Shown: positions 28,097 through 37,644 of the stretch, one piece after another
Layout: the number at the start of each line of letters is the position of its first letter
Position numbering within the stretch: position 1 is the stretch's first letter
DNA from: Mesorhizobium plurifarium
Lineage (GTDB): Bacteria > Pseudomonadota > Alphaproteobacteria > Rhizobiales > Rhizobiaceae
Reading direction: 5' to 3'
DNA: 64,000 nucleotides
Assembly (NCBI GenBank): GCA_000824785.1
Contig: CCNB01000012.1
Span: forward strand, 71,319-135,318
Translations under genes and position numbers: made by a program
Notes under the pieces: model-generated
Told to the model about the DNA's origin: nothing
Databases searched by the model: none
Seen by the model: the letters and a program-made list of their open reading frames with translations, nothing else

Positions 28097-28801
28097 ATGC
28101 CGGAAAATACGATCCGATCTACCATTCTGCACATTGCGATGAGAGTTCTCTTTCTCGGGGTTCTTCTCTCCACCGGCATTTATACGACGCTGGCGGCCCC
28201 TCTGTCGCTGCCGTCGACGCCTTATAGGTATACAGTTCTGGATCAGGACCTGTCCGCCGCTTTGCGAGAATTCGGCAACAACCTCAATGTCCACGTCAAC
28301 GTCAGCTCCGAGGTAAAGGGGCGCATCCGCGGGCGTATGCCGAGTATGTCGCCGCGCGCGTTTCTGGATCGCTTGACCGACCTCTACGATCTCCAATGGT
28401 ATTATGATGGGCTTGTGCTCCACGTATCTGCTGCGAAAGAAGCGCAGACTCGTATGCTGGTTTTGACTTCAGTCCGCTTCGAGGTGTTCAAGGCGGCCCT
28501 TGATGAGCTTGGAATTTCCGACGAGCGCTACGTCGTGAGACCGGCACCGGGAAAGGGCCTAGTCATGGTTTCCGGCCCACCCCGCTTCATTGTGCTTGTG
28601 GAGCAGACGTACAACGGCCTCGTAGCGGAGGCACAGGCGCGACCTCACGACACCGGGACGCCCCCAAAGGAGACGGAATTGATGTTGTTTCGTGGCTCCT
28701 CGACCGTGGTCGTTCGCGATGGGCGACCTGAAGGTCCGTTCTCTTCCGAAATGCCGCATCAGGACAGCGTCGTCCGTGAGCCTGCACAGAGCCAGAGATG
28801 A
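28097..28801 (+). CDS. rhcC1: RhcC1 (NolW), N-terminal half of the split T3SS secretin
   Basis: About 234 residues. A signal peptide (MRVLFLGVLLSTGIYTTLAA) is followed by the secretin N0/N1 ring domains (YRYTVLDQDLSAALREFGNN; LDRLTDLYDLQWYYDGLVLH; TRMLVLTSVRF). It lacks the membrane-pore part of a secretin; in rhizobia the T3SS secretin is split between RhcC1 and RhcC2, and RhcC2 is 3.5 kb away here. It is divergent from nolB. The start is taken at ATG 28097; an internal ATG at the signal peptide is possible. Confidence 0.93.
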   Translation: MPENTIRSTILHIAMRVLFLGVLLSTGIYTTLAAPLSLPSTPYRYTVLDQDLSAALREFGNNLNVHVNVSSEVKGRIRGRMPSMSPRAFLDRLTDLYDLQWYYDGLVLHVSAAKEAQTRMLVLTSVRFEVFKAALDELGISDERYVVRPAPGKGLVMVSGPPRFIVLVEQTYNGLVAEAQARPHDTGTPPKETELMLFRGSSTVVVRDGRPEGPFSSEMPHQDSVVREPAQSQR

Positions 28802-28878
28802 CAATTGAGGATTCACCGCAGCTTCCCCTAGGAAACAACAAGGCCGCCATTCGCTAACAATTGCGCTTCCTTCCGCAC

Positions 28879-28904
28879 TCGTCAGCTGTTCGACAGCTGA
28901 AGCT
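28879..28904 (+). promoter_or_regulatory. tts box for nopX
   Basis: Plus-strand CGTCAGCTGTTCGACAGCTG, a good TtsI-box match about 155 bp upstream of the nopX start. Confidence 0.88.
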
Positions 28905-29059
28905 TGTAACCGGTGTTGTCGCTGACGAGGAACTAAAAATCAGCAGCATTGATAGCCGCACGTTAGTCATGCGGCCGGCGTTCGGTATTCGTCGGGAACG
29001 ACGGTGGCACCAGGTGACGCAAATGTGACGGCTTTTGATCTCAACTGTGAGGATGCACG

Positions 29060-30958
29060 ATGTCACTTAACCTTTCGGCAGCAAATAGCTCCACCCCCGC
29101 CCTCTCCCCACAGGCCTGCGCGGGCCTAGAACCTTCTCCGCAAATTGTCGCCCAGACCGGGCAAGGCGCGCTTCTGCCCTTCCAGGCGATGCTTTCCAGC
29201 TGCTCGCCGCAGGACAAAGTGCCCGATTCCTTCGCGCAACTGGGCGTGCCAGCGGATTTGAAGTCGGCCATGGACGAATTCCAGCAGCACCCGCTGGACG
29301 AACTGTCGCCAGATGTGAAGGCGTCGCTGCGAGACTTGCGAGAGCACCCGCTCGAGCTCATGCCACCCGCTCTGAGGGAAGCATTCAAATCATTGGGTCA
29401 AGCCTCTGCGGGCGCTTCGCCTCCCATCGCACCACCTCCCATCGCGCCGGCGCCGATAGCGGGTACGCGGATCACGTGGTGTGGCGGCAAGCTGACTGAG
29501 CCCGAGTTGCAGATTGTAGCGGTGCTGAACCGCCATAAGGACAAATGCCCGCTCAGTTGGGATTCGCTGAGCGAGCTAGCCAATGATCCGTCCACGCCGC
29601 CGGATCTTAAGGCTGCTATCGAAAGCTTGCAGCAGGACCCGGAGCTCTTTTATGCCATCGGCTCGCAGGGTGATGGCCGCTGCGGCGGCAAGATCAAGGC
29701 AAATGATTTGTCCGGGTTCTCAGGCCATCACCCACAAGTCGCCGCCTTCCAGGACCAGCAAGCACGAAGCTACGAGCAGAACTACATCCCATCCGACGGA
29801 TCTGGAAATGGTCAGCCGACGGTCATGACCTTGAACGATGCAGTGCGCGAGCTTTACCGATACTCCGACAACCTACCCAAGAACCTGAGCCTGGCTGATT
29901 TCGACAAGATCGTTGACGGCACAGCAAAAACCGGCAAATGCCCGCCCCAAGTCATTGCAGCCGCCCAATATTTCCTCACTCATCCAGATGCCTGGAAGCA
30001 GTTGTATGGTGGCTCGATCGACAAGGTGCACAAATATGACTTCCTGCAAGTCGCCTCATCGTCGATGAGCCTCACGCAACCCGAGCTGAACACGCTCGAT
30101 ACAATTAGCCGCAATCAGCGTGACTTTTTCGGGAGCGGTGTCCTGACGCGTGACAAACTGGCGAAGATGGCCGACGACAAGAGTCTCGGTCCGAAGGTAC
30201 GGCAAGCGGCGTCGCAGCTACTGTCAGATCCTTTATTGTTCGGTTTGCTGAACAATTCAATTACGGGCTACAAGACCCATCATGGGTTCTTCGACTTCGG
30301 AGGGGGACATACGGTCGATTCCGGTAACATCAGCAACCGGGACTTCACGAAATTCTACAACGATATGACGGTTGCGAACCGCACGATTCAGCAGGCAAAG
30401 ACCCATGTTCCCAAAACCCAGGCAGATAAGGACGCGGTCGCGGACATGAAGATGGGCATGGCGGACCAGCCCGATATCAAGTCTGTCAAGAAGAATGGCG
30501 GGGCTTTGATGCACGCCATCGACGGCGTTCTCAAAGTGGGCTCGCAAGTTTTTGATTGGGCCGCGACAGCGGCGGGGCTGCTCAGCTTCGTTCCGGGCCT
30601 GGGCCAAGTGGCCGATGCTGTTTCAATGGCGATTGAGGGGGCGTCGCAAGCGGCGAAGCTTATCCATACCGCCATTAGCGGAGGCAACATTAAGAGGGCT
30701 TTGGCCGAAGCAGGCCTCGATTTCGCGGCTCAGGCTGTAAGCCTTGTCGCCGGCCCCGAGGTCAAACTCGCAATTCGCAACGGTCTCGTGAAGGCGGCGG
30801 TAGAAGAGGCCGTCGCGGCCGGCGTCAATCTACCGGTTGCGGCCGCGAAATCCTATGCAGAAGATTATCTAAACAATCTGAAGGCACGCCTTGAGGCTGG
30901 CCCAATGCAAGCCGCAGGCGTTCCCGACTATGCAGGCATGCCTCAAAACATAGCCTGA
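29060..30958 (+). CDS. nopX: NopX (NolX), T3SS translocator of the HrpF family
   Basis: 632 residues. The N-terminal half has repeated helical modules (PADLKSAMDEFQQHPLDEL, PDVKASLRDLREHPLEL, PPDLKAAIESLQQDPELF) and the family's conserved QGDGRCGGKIKANDLSGF stretch. The C-terminal ~120 residues contain hydrophobic segments (WAATAAGLLSFVPGLGQVAD; LDFAAQAVSLVAGPEVKLAI) expected of a pore-forming protein. NopX is a secreted translocon component inserted in the host plasma membrane, related to Xanthomonas HrpF. GAGGA lies ahead of the ATG, and an upstream tts box indicates TtsI control. Confidence 0.96.
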   Translation: MSLNLSAANSSTPALSPQACAGLEPSPQIVAQTGQGALLPFQAMLSSCSPQDKVPDSFAQLGVPADLKSAMDEFQQHPLDELSPDVKASLRDLREHPLELMPPALREAFKSLGQASAGASPPIAPPPIAPAPIAGTRITWCGGKLTEPELQIVAVLNRHKDKCPLSWDSLSELANDPSTPPDLKAAIESLQQDPELFYAIGSQGDGRCGGKIKANDLSGFSGHHPQVAAFQDQQARSYEQNYIPSDGSGNGQPTVMTLNDAVRELYRYSDNLPKNLSLADFDKIVDGTAKTGKCPPQVIAAAQYFLTHPDAWKQLYGGSIDKVHKYDFLQVASSSMSLTQPELNTLDTISRNQRDFFGSGVLTRDKLAKMADDKSLGPKVRQAASQLLSDPLLFGLLNNSITGYKTHHGFFDFGGGHTVDSGNISNRDFTKFYNDMTVANRTIQQAKTHVPKTQADKDAVADMKMGMADQPDIKSVKKNGGALMHAIDGVLKVGSQVFDWAATAAGLLSFVPGLGQVADAVSMAIEGASQAAKLIHTAISGGNIKRALAEAGLDFAAQAVSLVAGPEVKLAIRNGLVKAAVEEAVAAGVNLPVAAAKSYAEDYLNNLKARLEAGPMQAAGVPDYAGMPQNIA

Positions 30959-31263
30959 TAAATCACTCCGCGTCTCCTTCCGCGCGGATTGCCTATCCTG
31001 CCAATCAGCGGCTGCACAAACTTTGCCGCCCTGATTGGTGGGCTGGGTTGCGGCGGGGTGGATCCCTCGATGGTGCGATAGATCATCCATTGCATAGTCG
31101 GCGCACCATCCAAAAGGATGTCGTGGATGTCGCTGACAACAAGTTCCGCATGCCGATCATGGACGCGTAGCGTAGCCTTCAATCGATCAGTTCCTGGCGG
31201 GGTCTTAGAATAGCCTGGCAGGAAGGGGAAGTTTGTCCGACTGCGATAGCGAACCTCAATCAA
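30943..31263 (-). CDS. Hypothetical protein, converging on nopX
   Basis: A 106-codon frame with protein-like composition (HDRHAELVVSDIHDILLDGA... MQWMIYRTIEG) whose stop overlaps the nopX end by 16 bp on the opposite strand. No family is recognised and no clear ribosome-binding site is seen. It could be a fragment of a degraded gene. Confidence 0.3.
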   Translation of the reverse strand: MIEVRYRSRTNFPFLPGYSKTPPGTDRLKATLRVHDRHAELVVSDIHDILLDGAPTMQWMIYRTIEGSTPPQPSPPIRAAKFVQPLIGRIGNPRGRRRGVIYQAMF

Positions 31264-31706
31264 AGCACGGCTGTCGTCCGACTAATCTTCGCTCGAGCAT
31301 CACCATCTGCGGGCGTGGTAGACGAGGAGGCTTTGGTTGCACAAGTCGCGGGCTTCTTGCGTCTACAGCGGGAGCACGCCAGCTATCCCATCACCTTGTG
31401 CACACGGTACAAGGCGGATCGAAAATGCGACGCAAGAACAGGAGGTATTTCACGCCCGAAATGCCGATCAGGCAATTCCAACCAATGCAACTTCATTCCC
31501 GGGCAAAACCAGGCAACATTCTGATGGCTCTCTGAAGGACCTTTGGGAAGAGGTTCCTCAAGTCTGATCGCCTAATCGCCCCCCAGCATCGCCCGTTGCG
31601 TGATGCCTCCATCGATACCCGTTGCCGCCCAACGACCATTCCTGCCCTTGCGCAAACGCCGTCATGCGTAATGCCTGGCTGCGTATGTGCTAGGCCATGA
31701 TTGCTA
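31264..31706. other. Intergenic, no gene recognised
   Basis: Only short overlapping plus-strand frames (31315-31567) without start signals or recognisable products. No tts or nod box seen. Confidence 0.45.
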
Positions 31707-32279
31707 TTACTTTCCGTGTTCTACGCTGCTGGTCTTGCCCGTCTCGAAGGTCCTGTATTTAGCAACCGGAATAGCCGCACGATCACCGAGACTTGGCCTG
31801 ACAGCGTTGTTGTCGATCAAGTCGAGCGGATCATTGACCATGACCGCCAAATTGCGGCGAGTCGAACAGCCGAGCGTCCGGTCGAAGGAACTGTCATTGG
31901 CTAAAGGACCGGAAAATGGCGGACAGTCAGGAGGGAGGCTGTCGTAGACAATCGCCTCTATTCGCGCTGCAGAACGGTGGTGCTGTTCAAAGAGGCGGAT
32001 GTTGTAAGCGTCAACTCCCATCTCCATCACCTGACTGGCGATCTCCGCGCCCAGCCAGGGTGGGCCGCTGATAAAAAGATGGACGGCATCGGGCCGGCCA
32101 CGGCTGGCACTCGCAATGAAATTGCGCAAACGCTGCCGTTCGACGGCGCGAAGGCTCTGCAAGAATAAGACCTTGTTCTCCTGCCGGACGAGGATTTCAG
32201 TCGATGACTCAACCGGCGAGGAGCTCGTGCAGCCACTCAAGCTTGCACTCAAAGCGACCAGGAGGCTTGTGATCCGCAT
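31707..32279 (-). CDS. CpaD/Y4xK-like lipoprotein of the T3SS region
   Basis: 190 residues. A signal peptide with lipobox (LSASLSGC, Cys ~17) is followed by a domain of CpaD/pilus-assembly-lipoprotein type (the C-terminal GCSTRRNLAVMVNDPLDLI motif is characteristic). It lies 15 bp after rhcC2 in the same direction, the position of y4xK in NGR234. It probably helps the RhcC2 secretin in the outer membrane, as CpaD does for tad-type secretins; this role is inference. Confidence 0.82.
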   Translation of the reverse strand: MRITSLLVALSASLSGCTSSSPVESSTEILVRQENKVLFLQSLRAVERQRLRNFIASASRGRPDAVHLFISGPPWLGAEIASQVMEMGVDAYNIRLFEQHHRSAARIEAIVYDSLPPDCPPFSGPLANDSSFDRTLGCSTRRNLAVMVNDPLDLIDNNAVRPSLGDRAAIPVAKYRTFETGKTSSVEHGK

Positions 32280-32294
32280 CGTTATTGGGCGTCA

Positions 32295-33671
32295 CTATTC
32301 AATGATGAAGCCGTCCAGGGCGCCTGAGCCGCCGGTAGCGTGGTCTTGCGGCGGATTTTCCGATGAGTTCATCGGAGTGGCCTCCACGTCGGAAGCCGCG
32401 CCGAGGCGATCGGTAGGCGCGCTCATCTGCTTGGGATTTGATCCTGGCCTCACGATGTAAGGTGTGACTATGATAACCAGTTCCGTCTCCTCCTTTTGAA
32501 ATGATGAAGAACGGAACAACGCGCCGAGGATCGGCACGTCGCCCAGCCAAGGAAAGGTGCGAATATCAGCATTGACGTTCCGCCTGATCAGCCCGCCGAT
32601 TGCAAAGCTTTGACCGCTGCCGAGCTCAACGGCGGTGTCGGCACGCCGCGTGGAGACGGCAGGCACGGAAATACCGTTGATTTGGACGGCGCCTTGTGTC
32701 GACAGTTCACTGGCTTCCGACTTTACGCGAATATTGATCTGCTCGTTATTGAGAACGGTTGGCACGAACTCCAAGCCGACGCCGAAGTGACGGAATTCAA
32801 CCGAGACTTGCCCATTCCCCTGCACGACCGGAATGGGAAATTCACCGCCGGCCAGGAAGTTGGCGGATTCACCGGACATCGCGGTGAGATTCGGCTCAGC
32901 TAAGACAGAAGCGACATGCTCCTTTGCGAGCGCGTCGAGAACCGCGCCAAGATTGACATTGCCATCATTGTACGCGACGCCGGCCATGTCGCCGCCGCTC
33001 GCCGCGCCAGAACCGGCACCTTGGCCGCTGGCCAAACCCACTGTCAAATTGCCGATCTTGCCGAAAGCGGACAGGTTGATACCGAGTTCCTTCATGGCGC
33101 TACGGGAGACCTCCGCTACGCGCACACTCAGATTGACCTGCAACGACCCAGCGACTTGAATCTCATTGACGACCTGCGCGCCGTCACCGAGAAATTGCTC
33201 AGTGACTTTCGTTGCGGTGTCGACGACTTGGGCATTGGGCGCTGTCCCGCTAAGGATCGCGCCGCGCGGCGTATAGCTGACGTGGATTGGATAGTCACCG
33301 ACCCGAGTCCGCAACATGGCGCGCAGATCCTCGATCGGTTCAGTGACAACAATATGCAACTGGGCGAGAGCCTCCCCGTTGGCGTCCAAGGCAAATAGGC
33401 TGGTCCGCCCAGATTTCTTGCCAAAGACGAAGACAGTCTTGTTCGAGGGTGCCTGAAAATCTGCGATCGTCGGATCGGCAATAAATATGCTCGCCGCTGG
33501 CGCGGATAAATGAATTGTCTTGCCAAGCGAAGAGGAAAGATTCAGCGTGCCGTTGATGCTATTGGCAGTGGCACGCGGTGCGCCTTCATACCGCTTGTTT
33601 TGGGCCGTGGCACAAAATGGGAAAAATAGAATGAGCGCGCAAAGAAGATAGGCCGGGCAAGGAGAAACCAT
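32295..33671 (-). CDS. rhcC2: RhcC2, pore-forming half of the split T3SS secretin
   Basis: 458 residues from the ATG at 33671 (GGAGG ten bases upstream), then a signal peptide (AYLLCALILFFPFCATAQ). Pilus-type BON/N-domains (IADFQAPSNKTVFVFGKKSG) and a full secretin domain follow, with AEPNLTAMSGESANFLAGGE, the VGLEFVPTVL segment and ELVIIVTPYIV. It forms the outer-membrane pore with RhcC1. It is more like CpaC of tad systems than YscC. The gene follows ttsI by about 100 bp; no separate tts box was seen between them. A TTG start 29 codons upstream is unlikely. Confidence 0.95.
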   Translation of the reverse strand: MVSPCPAYLLCALILFFPFCATAQNKRYEGAPRATANSINGTLNLSSSLGKTIHLSAPAASIFIADPTIADFQAPSNKTVFVFGKKSGRTSLFALDANGEALAQLHIVVTEPIEDLRAMLRTRVGDYPIHVSYTPRGAILSGTAPNAQVVDTATKVTEQFLGDGAQVVNEIQVAGSLQVNLSVRVAEVSRSAMKELGINLSAFGKIGNLTVGLASGQGAGSGAASGGDMAGVAYNDGNVNLGAVLDALAKEHVASVLAEPNLTAMSGESANFLAGGEFPIPVVQGNGQVSVEFRHFGVGLEFVPTVLNNEQINIRVKSEASELSTQGAVQINGISVPAVSTRRADTAVELGSGQSFAIGGLIRRNVNADIRTFPWLGDVPILGALFRSSSFQKEETELVIIVTPYIVRPGSNPKQMSAPTDRLGAASDVEATPMNSSENPPQDHATGGSGALDGFIIE

Positions 33672-33770
33672 AGTTCTCAAACCTCCAATGACGGTCGACC
33701 GCCGATTGGTGGCAGGATGGTCATTAGGAACGACTTTCAAGGCAATATTCGCTTTCAAAATGCGACCAGC

Positions 33771-34457
33771 CTAGGCAGATGGTGCGTCAGTCAATTCAAG
33801 GATGTAGCCAATGCCACGCGCTGTGTTGATTCGGAGGGTTGCCCCTGACTGACCCAGATTTTTGCGCAAGCGATAGATGCCGACTTCGAGCGCGTTGGCC
33901 GAAACCTCATCGTCGAACGCATAGAGGCTATCTTCCAGCTGCGCGCGTGGAACAGTGCGACCTGCGCGGTTGAGTAGATGCTCAAGAATACACAGTTCGC
34001 GGCGTGCTATCTTTATTGGCCGGCCCTCAACGAAAACTTGTCGGCCGATCGGATCGAATTGCAGGTTGCCAAATGCAAGGGTGGGGTCGGTAATCTGTGT
34101 TGAACGCCGCAGAATGGCCCGCATTCTGGCGATGAGCTCTTCGGTGCAGACTGGTTTTGGCAGGAAATCGTCCGCACCACCGTTGAAAACCGCAATACGC
34201 TTTTCGAGATCGTCGATACTGCTCATGATGAGGGCAGGAACCGAATGCCCGTTGCTCCTTAACTGTGCCAGCCAGGGCAAGCTATCACCGTCCGGCATGA
34301 CCAACTCCAACAGGAGAATGTCATAGCTTGCGCAACAAAATGCAGTGGATGCCTCGTCCAGGGTACGAGCCACATCAACGGCGAAACCGCAATCCTCGAG
34401 CGCCCCCTGTATCGTGCGTGTAAGATGGGCATGATGGTCGATGAGCAGCGTTCGCAT
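33771..34457 (-). CDS. ttsI: TtsI, response-regulator activator of the T3SS regulon
   Basis: 228 residues. An N-terminal receiver domain (1-115) and an OmpR-type winged-helix domain (~130-225, RRELCILEHLLNRAGRTVPR). At the usual phospho-acceptor position the residue is Glu51 (DILLLELVMPDG) rather than Asp, so activation by phosphorylation is doubtful and the protein may be constitutively active. TtsI binds tts boxes, four of which lie in this window. A nod box about 290 bp upstream links it to NodD and flavonoids. The longer upstream frame has no start support. Confidence 0.94.
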   Translation of the reverse strand: MRTLLIDHHAHLTRTIQGALEDCGFAVDVARTLDEASTAFCCASYDILLLELVMPDGDSLPWLAQLRSNGHSVPALIMSSIDDLEKRIAVFNGGADDFLPKPVCTEELIARMRAILRRSTQITDPTLAFGNLQFDPIGRQVFVEGRPIKIARRELCILEHLLNRAGRTVPRAQLEDSLYAFDDEVSANALEVGIYRLRKNLGQSGATLRINTARGIGYILELTDAPSA

Positions 34458-34461
34458 TTCA

Positions 34462-34677
34462 TCACCAATCAAGCACGTCAAAACCAGGGCCCCTAATGGT
34501 GCGCGGTTTGTCGCGGCCGTTGTCGGATAGAGGGCCGTCAACGCCCTCTCGTCCGAAGATCTGGTCGCTCTTTGCGCCGCAAATGACCGCACCGGACGGG
34601 ATGGATTCGTGGCCGCCAACGCCCTGCTCGATCAGATCGTCGCCCTCACTGCTGAAGAGGGTATCGCGTCCGGCCAT
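34462..34677 (-). pseudogene. RTX calcium-binding repeat remnant between nod box and ttsI
   Basis: The frame reads MAGRDTLFSSEGDDLIEQG ... GAKSDQIFGREGVDGPL, degenerate GGxGxDxL nonapeptides as in NodO and hemolysin-type proteins. The normal N-terminus and C-terminal secretion signal are missing and the repeats are eroded. It lies directly downstream of the nod box and ends 4 bp before the ttsI start. It looks like the relic of an RTX gene once expressed from this nod box. Confidence 0.55.
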
Positions 34678-34749
34678 GCCGCGAAGAGGGTCTGCTATCG
34701 GACATACTCCTGATGATGGTCCCCCTTGGCACTTTTAACACTTTACTTG

Positions 34750-34799
34750 GGATTCTTGAAAATCGATTGCTTGGATAATGTTCATCCAGGTTTCGGATG
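34750..34799 (-). promoter_or_regulatory. nod box upstream of ttsI
   Basis: Minus-strand CATCCGAAACCTGGATG, nine bases, then ATCCAAGCAATCGATTTTCA and AGAATC: a complete match in layout to the NodD-binding nod box, pointing toward ttsI. This agrees with the known NodD-TtsI cascade in rhizobia. Confidence 0.92.
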
Positions 34800-35065
34800 G
34801 ATCACATTTCGCCCTTCCACATTGAGACCTCGCCAACTGCGCGCGCCAAGTGCGGCCCGTCAGATAGTTCTCCGCTATGGCCTCCCTTCTCTTGGCTGTC
34901 TCGCGCCTCACTTACCGCTGCTAGGCCGCAGCTGCCGCCGTTCTTGGTGACTGAGCGTCCAGTCCAATTTGCGCCCGGTATTCGCCGGGGCCATCTCTGA
35001 ATTTTCCTGGAGCCGGCCAAGAACGCTGCGTTGTCGGAACCGACAAATCCTTCTGCGGCCTGCAA
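34800..35065. other. Intergenic, no gene recognised
   Basis: The stretch between the nod box and the cadD-like pseudogene holds only shadow frames. Confidence 0.5.
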
Positions 35066-35797
35066 TTAGCTGCCGGTGTCGCGCGTCATGGAAAATTGCC
35101 CCTCGGCGCCCACGAGGAATTGCCCCTCAGTGGATAGCACGGCACTTATTTCGGCAGAATTCGGGAGCGTGTTCCAAAGCCGGAAGAACTGGGCTACCTT
35201 GTATGTTCCCAAACTCATCAGTGCGAGTGAGCCTGAATCGTAAAGGATGAATACGCCAATTCCGATAAGGGCAAACGGCACCAGCCAGTGGCCTTAGCGC
35301 CGAATCGGCGCGCCCAGGGATCGGTGATTCACCAGCCAGTGCGAGAACGCCAGCCAGACTGCTACGCCGATGGCAAAGACCGCGATTATGATGCCGATTT
35401 CGGCTCTGTTGCTTGTGGCAAAGACTGGCGTGTAGATGCCGATATTGTCGCTTCCGTTGGCGATCGTAACCGCTCCCACCGTAAGCAGGCTGTCTAGGCC
35501 AGCCTTGGGTACTTCCGCTTCGTCGCCATCATCACCGCCCCACGCGTCGTAAAGCTTTTTCAGGCCTATCAGGATCGGAAGGAACCCAAGCAAGCCGACA
35601 TATGCAGGCGCCAACACCAAGGAGACGAGGGACGCTACGAGGCTAGCTGCCACCAGCGTTGAGAACCCCAGGTAATGTCCAATGATGACTTGGTGAGCGT
35701 GGAACTTGCGATGGCCGAAAAAGCCAAGCAGGACAAAGATGTCATCGATATTGGAGGCCGCGAACATGGTGATGGCCACACCAATGGTGCTCAGCAT
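35066..35797 (-). pseudogene. CadD-family cadmium-resistance transporter, broken by an in-frame stop
   Basis: The first part (35294-35797) encodes MLSTIGVAITMFAASNIDDI and five membrane helices of the CadD/LysE-like family. It ends at TAA (35294-35296) after GAPIRR. Reading on in the same frame gives GHWLVPFALIGIGVFILYDS, the last helix of the family, down to 35066. A single nonsense codon therefore removes the last helix plus a tail of about 50 residues. The product is probably non-functional unless read through. Confidence 0.8.
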
Positions 35798-36304
35798 ATG
35801 CAGAGGTCCGGTTTCGCGATGGCCCCTTCTCACCTCACAGGCTGGCGCGGTCAACGCTCCCTATCCGATGCCACGGCGCCTACATCGCCGCTCCGGAGCC
35901 TCAACGCCGTGGCCTGGGAAATTCGCTTACGAAGAATCTGCGCGTGCCAGCTGCTCGCAGCATTGGAGGGATCGACGTCGTGCGCTAAAATCGAGCCTGC
36001 CCCAGAGACCGGCTCCCGAAGGCTGGATCGATGTAACGAACGCTTATGGCCACGATCTCATCGAGAGTGCGATCGCAGCGGTCCGTTTGGAGTCGAGAAG
36101 GCAAAGAGACGTACCTGAGTTGCCCCCCGCTGGTAGGAGGGAGATGCTCAGAAGACCCGATGGGTTGGAGCTGGAAAGACATACCCAACTGGAGCGGATC
36201 GTGATGCCGTGTGCTGTCCGAATCGCAGTTGGGCTCACTAGCAGGGACACAGTCGCGGCGCCCGACCATCGAGGTTTGTGTCGTCGGCCAGCCTGCGCCA
36301 CGGC
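35798..36304. other. Intergenic between cadD-like pseudogene and nodD
   Basis: No gene is recognised; frames on both strands are shadows or lack start signals. Confidence 0.5.
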
Positions 36305-37216
36305 TCATATGTCTGTCCGAGCCGCCTCCTCCAGCAATCTTTGCCGCATCCAAATACTTGCCGGATCGGTGTTCTGTTGGGCTGGCCATTGGACGGCCTC
36401 AACGAATGCTGGAAAGGGTAATGGAAGGTCTACCACCTTGAGGGGCATCATAGCGGCGAAATGCTTCACAAGTCGTAGTGGGATGGTGGCTATGCGTCTC
36501 GTGCCGGAGAGCATTGGTGGGATTGAGCTGAAGGAAGGAACGGTCACTTCAACACGCCTTTCCATTCCGAACCCGAGCAACGATGAGTCTTCAACGGCTG
36601 GCCTGTGGGGATTCCCAAAACGCGTCACCACGTGTCCCATCGCCATGTATTTCTCGAAGCTGAATGGGCCGTAGAGTTCCTCGTTCGAGCTACAGCCAAC
36701 GCACACAAGCGTATCCTCGAACAGAATCGCCTTAGGATGTGCGTTCGAAAGAAAAGCATCAGGAAGAATGAGAAAATCCAGATCGCCGCGCCGAAGTGCC
36801 TCCTCGCCAGCATCGGCAGGACTGACCAAATCAAAGGCAACAGAAGGAGCATCTCGTGCAACGCGCTCCACGACCTTTCGAAAGAACACGAGCGTCATGA
36901 AGTCGGAAACCATGACCCTGAAACGGCGGTCCGACTGGGTGGGATCGAACGCGCTCTGGCACAAAACAGAAATCTGGAGCTGCAAAAGAATGCCGCGGAC
37001 CGCGGGGGCAAGCATTTCGGCTCGCGGCGTAGCTAGAAGCTTGCGGCCGCTCATCGTAAAAAGTTCATCTTGAAAATAGCCGCGAAGACGAGCCATTGCG
37101 GCGCTCATGGCTGGCTGACTGAGATTGATGCTTCGCGCCGCAGCGGTAAGGTTGCGCTCGGTCATTAGCGCATCGAACGCGACAAGAAGATTCAGATCCA
37201 GGCCCTTAAACCGCAT
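36305..37216 (-). CDS. nodD: NodD, flavonoid-responsive LysR-type regulator
   Basis: 303 residues starting [20 protein letters not shown], the classic NodD N-terminus with its LysR helix-turn-helix ([23 protein letters not shown]). The inducer-binding domain (~90-295) contains the usual [15 protein letters not shown] and [20 protein letters not shown] segments. It activates nod boxes in response to host flavonoids. The start lies 3 bp from a nod box pointing the other way, the standard nodD promoter layout, but the divergent gene here is an RTX gene and not nodA. A start 12 codons upstream would lie in the nod box. Confidence 0.95.
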   Translation of the reverse strand: MRFKGLDLNLLVAFDALMTERNLTAAARSINLSQPAMSAAMARLRGYFQDELFTMSGRKLLATPRAEMLAPAVRGILLQLQISVLCQSAFDPTQSDRRFRVMVSDFMTLVFFRKVVERVARDAPSVAFDLVSPADAGEEALRRGDLDFLILPDAFLSNAHPKAILFEDTLVCVGCSSNEELYGPFSFEKYMAMGHVVTRFGNPHRPAVEDSSLLGFGMERRVEVTVPSFSSIPPMLSGTRRIATIPLRLVKHFAAMMPLKVVDLPLPFPAFVEAVQWPAQQNTDPASIWMRQRLLEEAARTDI

Positions 37217-37219
37217 TCG

Positions 37220-37267
37220 AATCCACAACCTGAATGGTTCGCATCCAAACAATCATTTTTACAACGC
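37220..37267 (+). promoter_or_regulatory. nod box divergent from nodD, pointing at the RTX gene
   Basis: ATCCACAACCTGAATG at 37221, then seven bases, then ATCCAAACAATCATTTTTAC from 37243. The layout matches the 47-bp nod box and the orientation is toward the plus strand, that is toward the RTX/type I secretion genes. Confidence 0.9.
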
Positions 37268-37644
37268 GCCACCAAGCTTGAGCAAGTTCCGTGCACCCGA
37301 TCAACATTGTCGACGGCGAACGGGTGCAGCCGCTTGGCCCATCAGCACATCACCGACGGCTACAGCGGGTTACCGGCACAGTCGCGCAATCGGCAGATTG
37401 GAGGCCGCAAACAATCTCGTCGCGCAATGACCCCATGTCCGATCACCATGAGGCGCTCTGGTGACCCAAGCGGATACTAGGAACGTGGCAGGTCAAAGAT
37501 CGGACCGGCACGGCCGGCGACGCGGCGACCTTGCAGCGACCCTCTGACATCCATTTTATGGATGGTAGCCATAAAGACAATCCATTTGTGGTGGCTCGTC
37601 AATCCACGTAAGGGCGATGGGCTTCATTCACAAGGAGTGTCGGC
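37268..37644. other. Leader region between nod box and RTX gene
   Basis: About 375 bp without a supported gene. It would form a long 5' leader if the nod box drives the RTX gene. Confidence 0.55.

Noticed and set aside
30958..31000. TCCGCG...CGCGGA inverted repeat after nopX as a terminator
   Set aside because: Short stem and no T-run, so too weak to call.
35706..36674. 322-codon plus-strand frame overlapping nodD
   Set aside because: Antisense to nodD and intergenic sequence, with no domain or ribosome-binding site.
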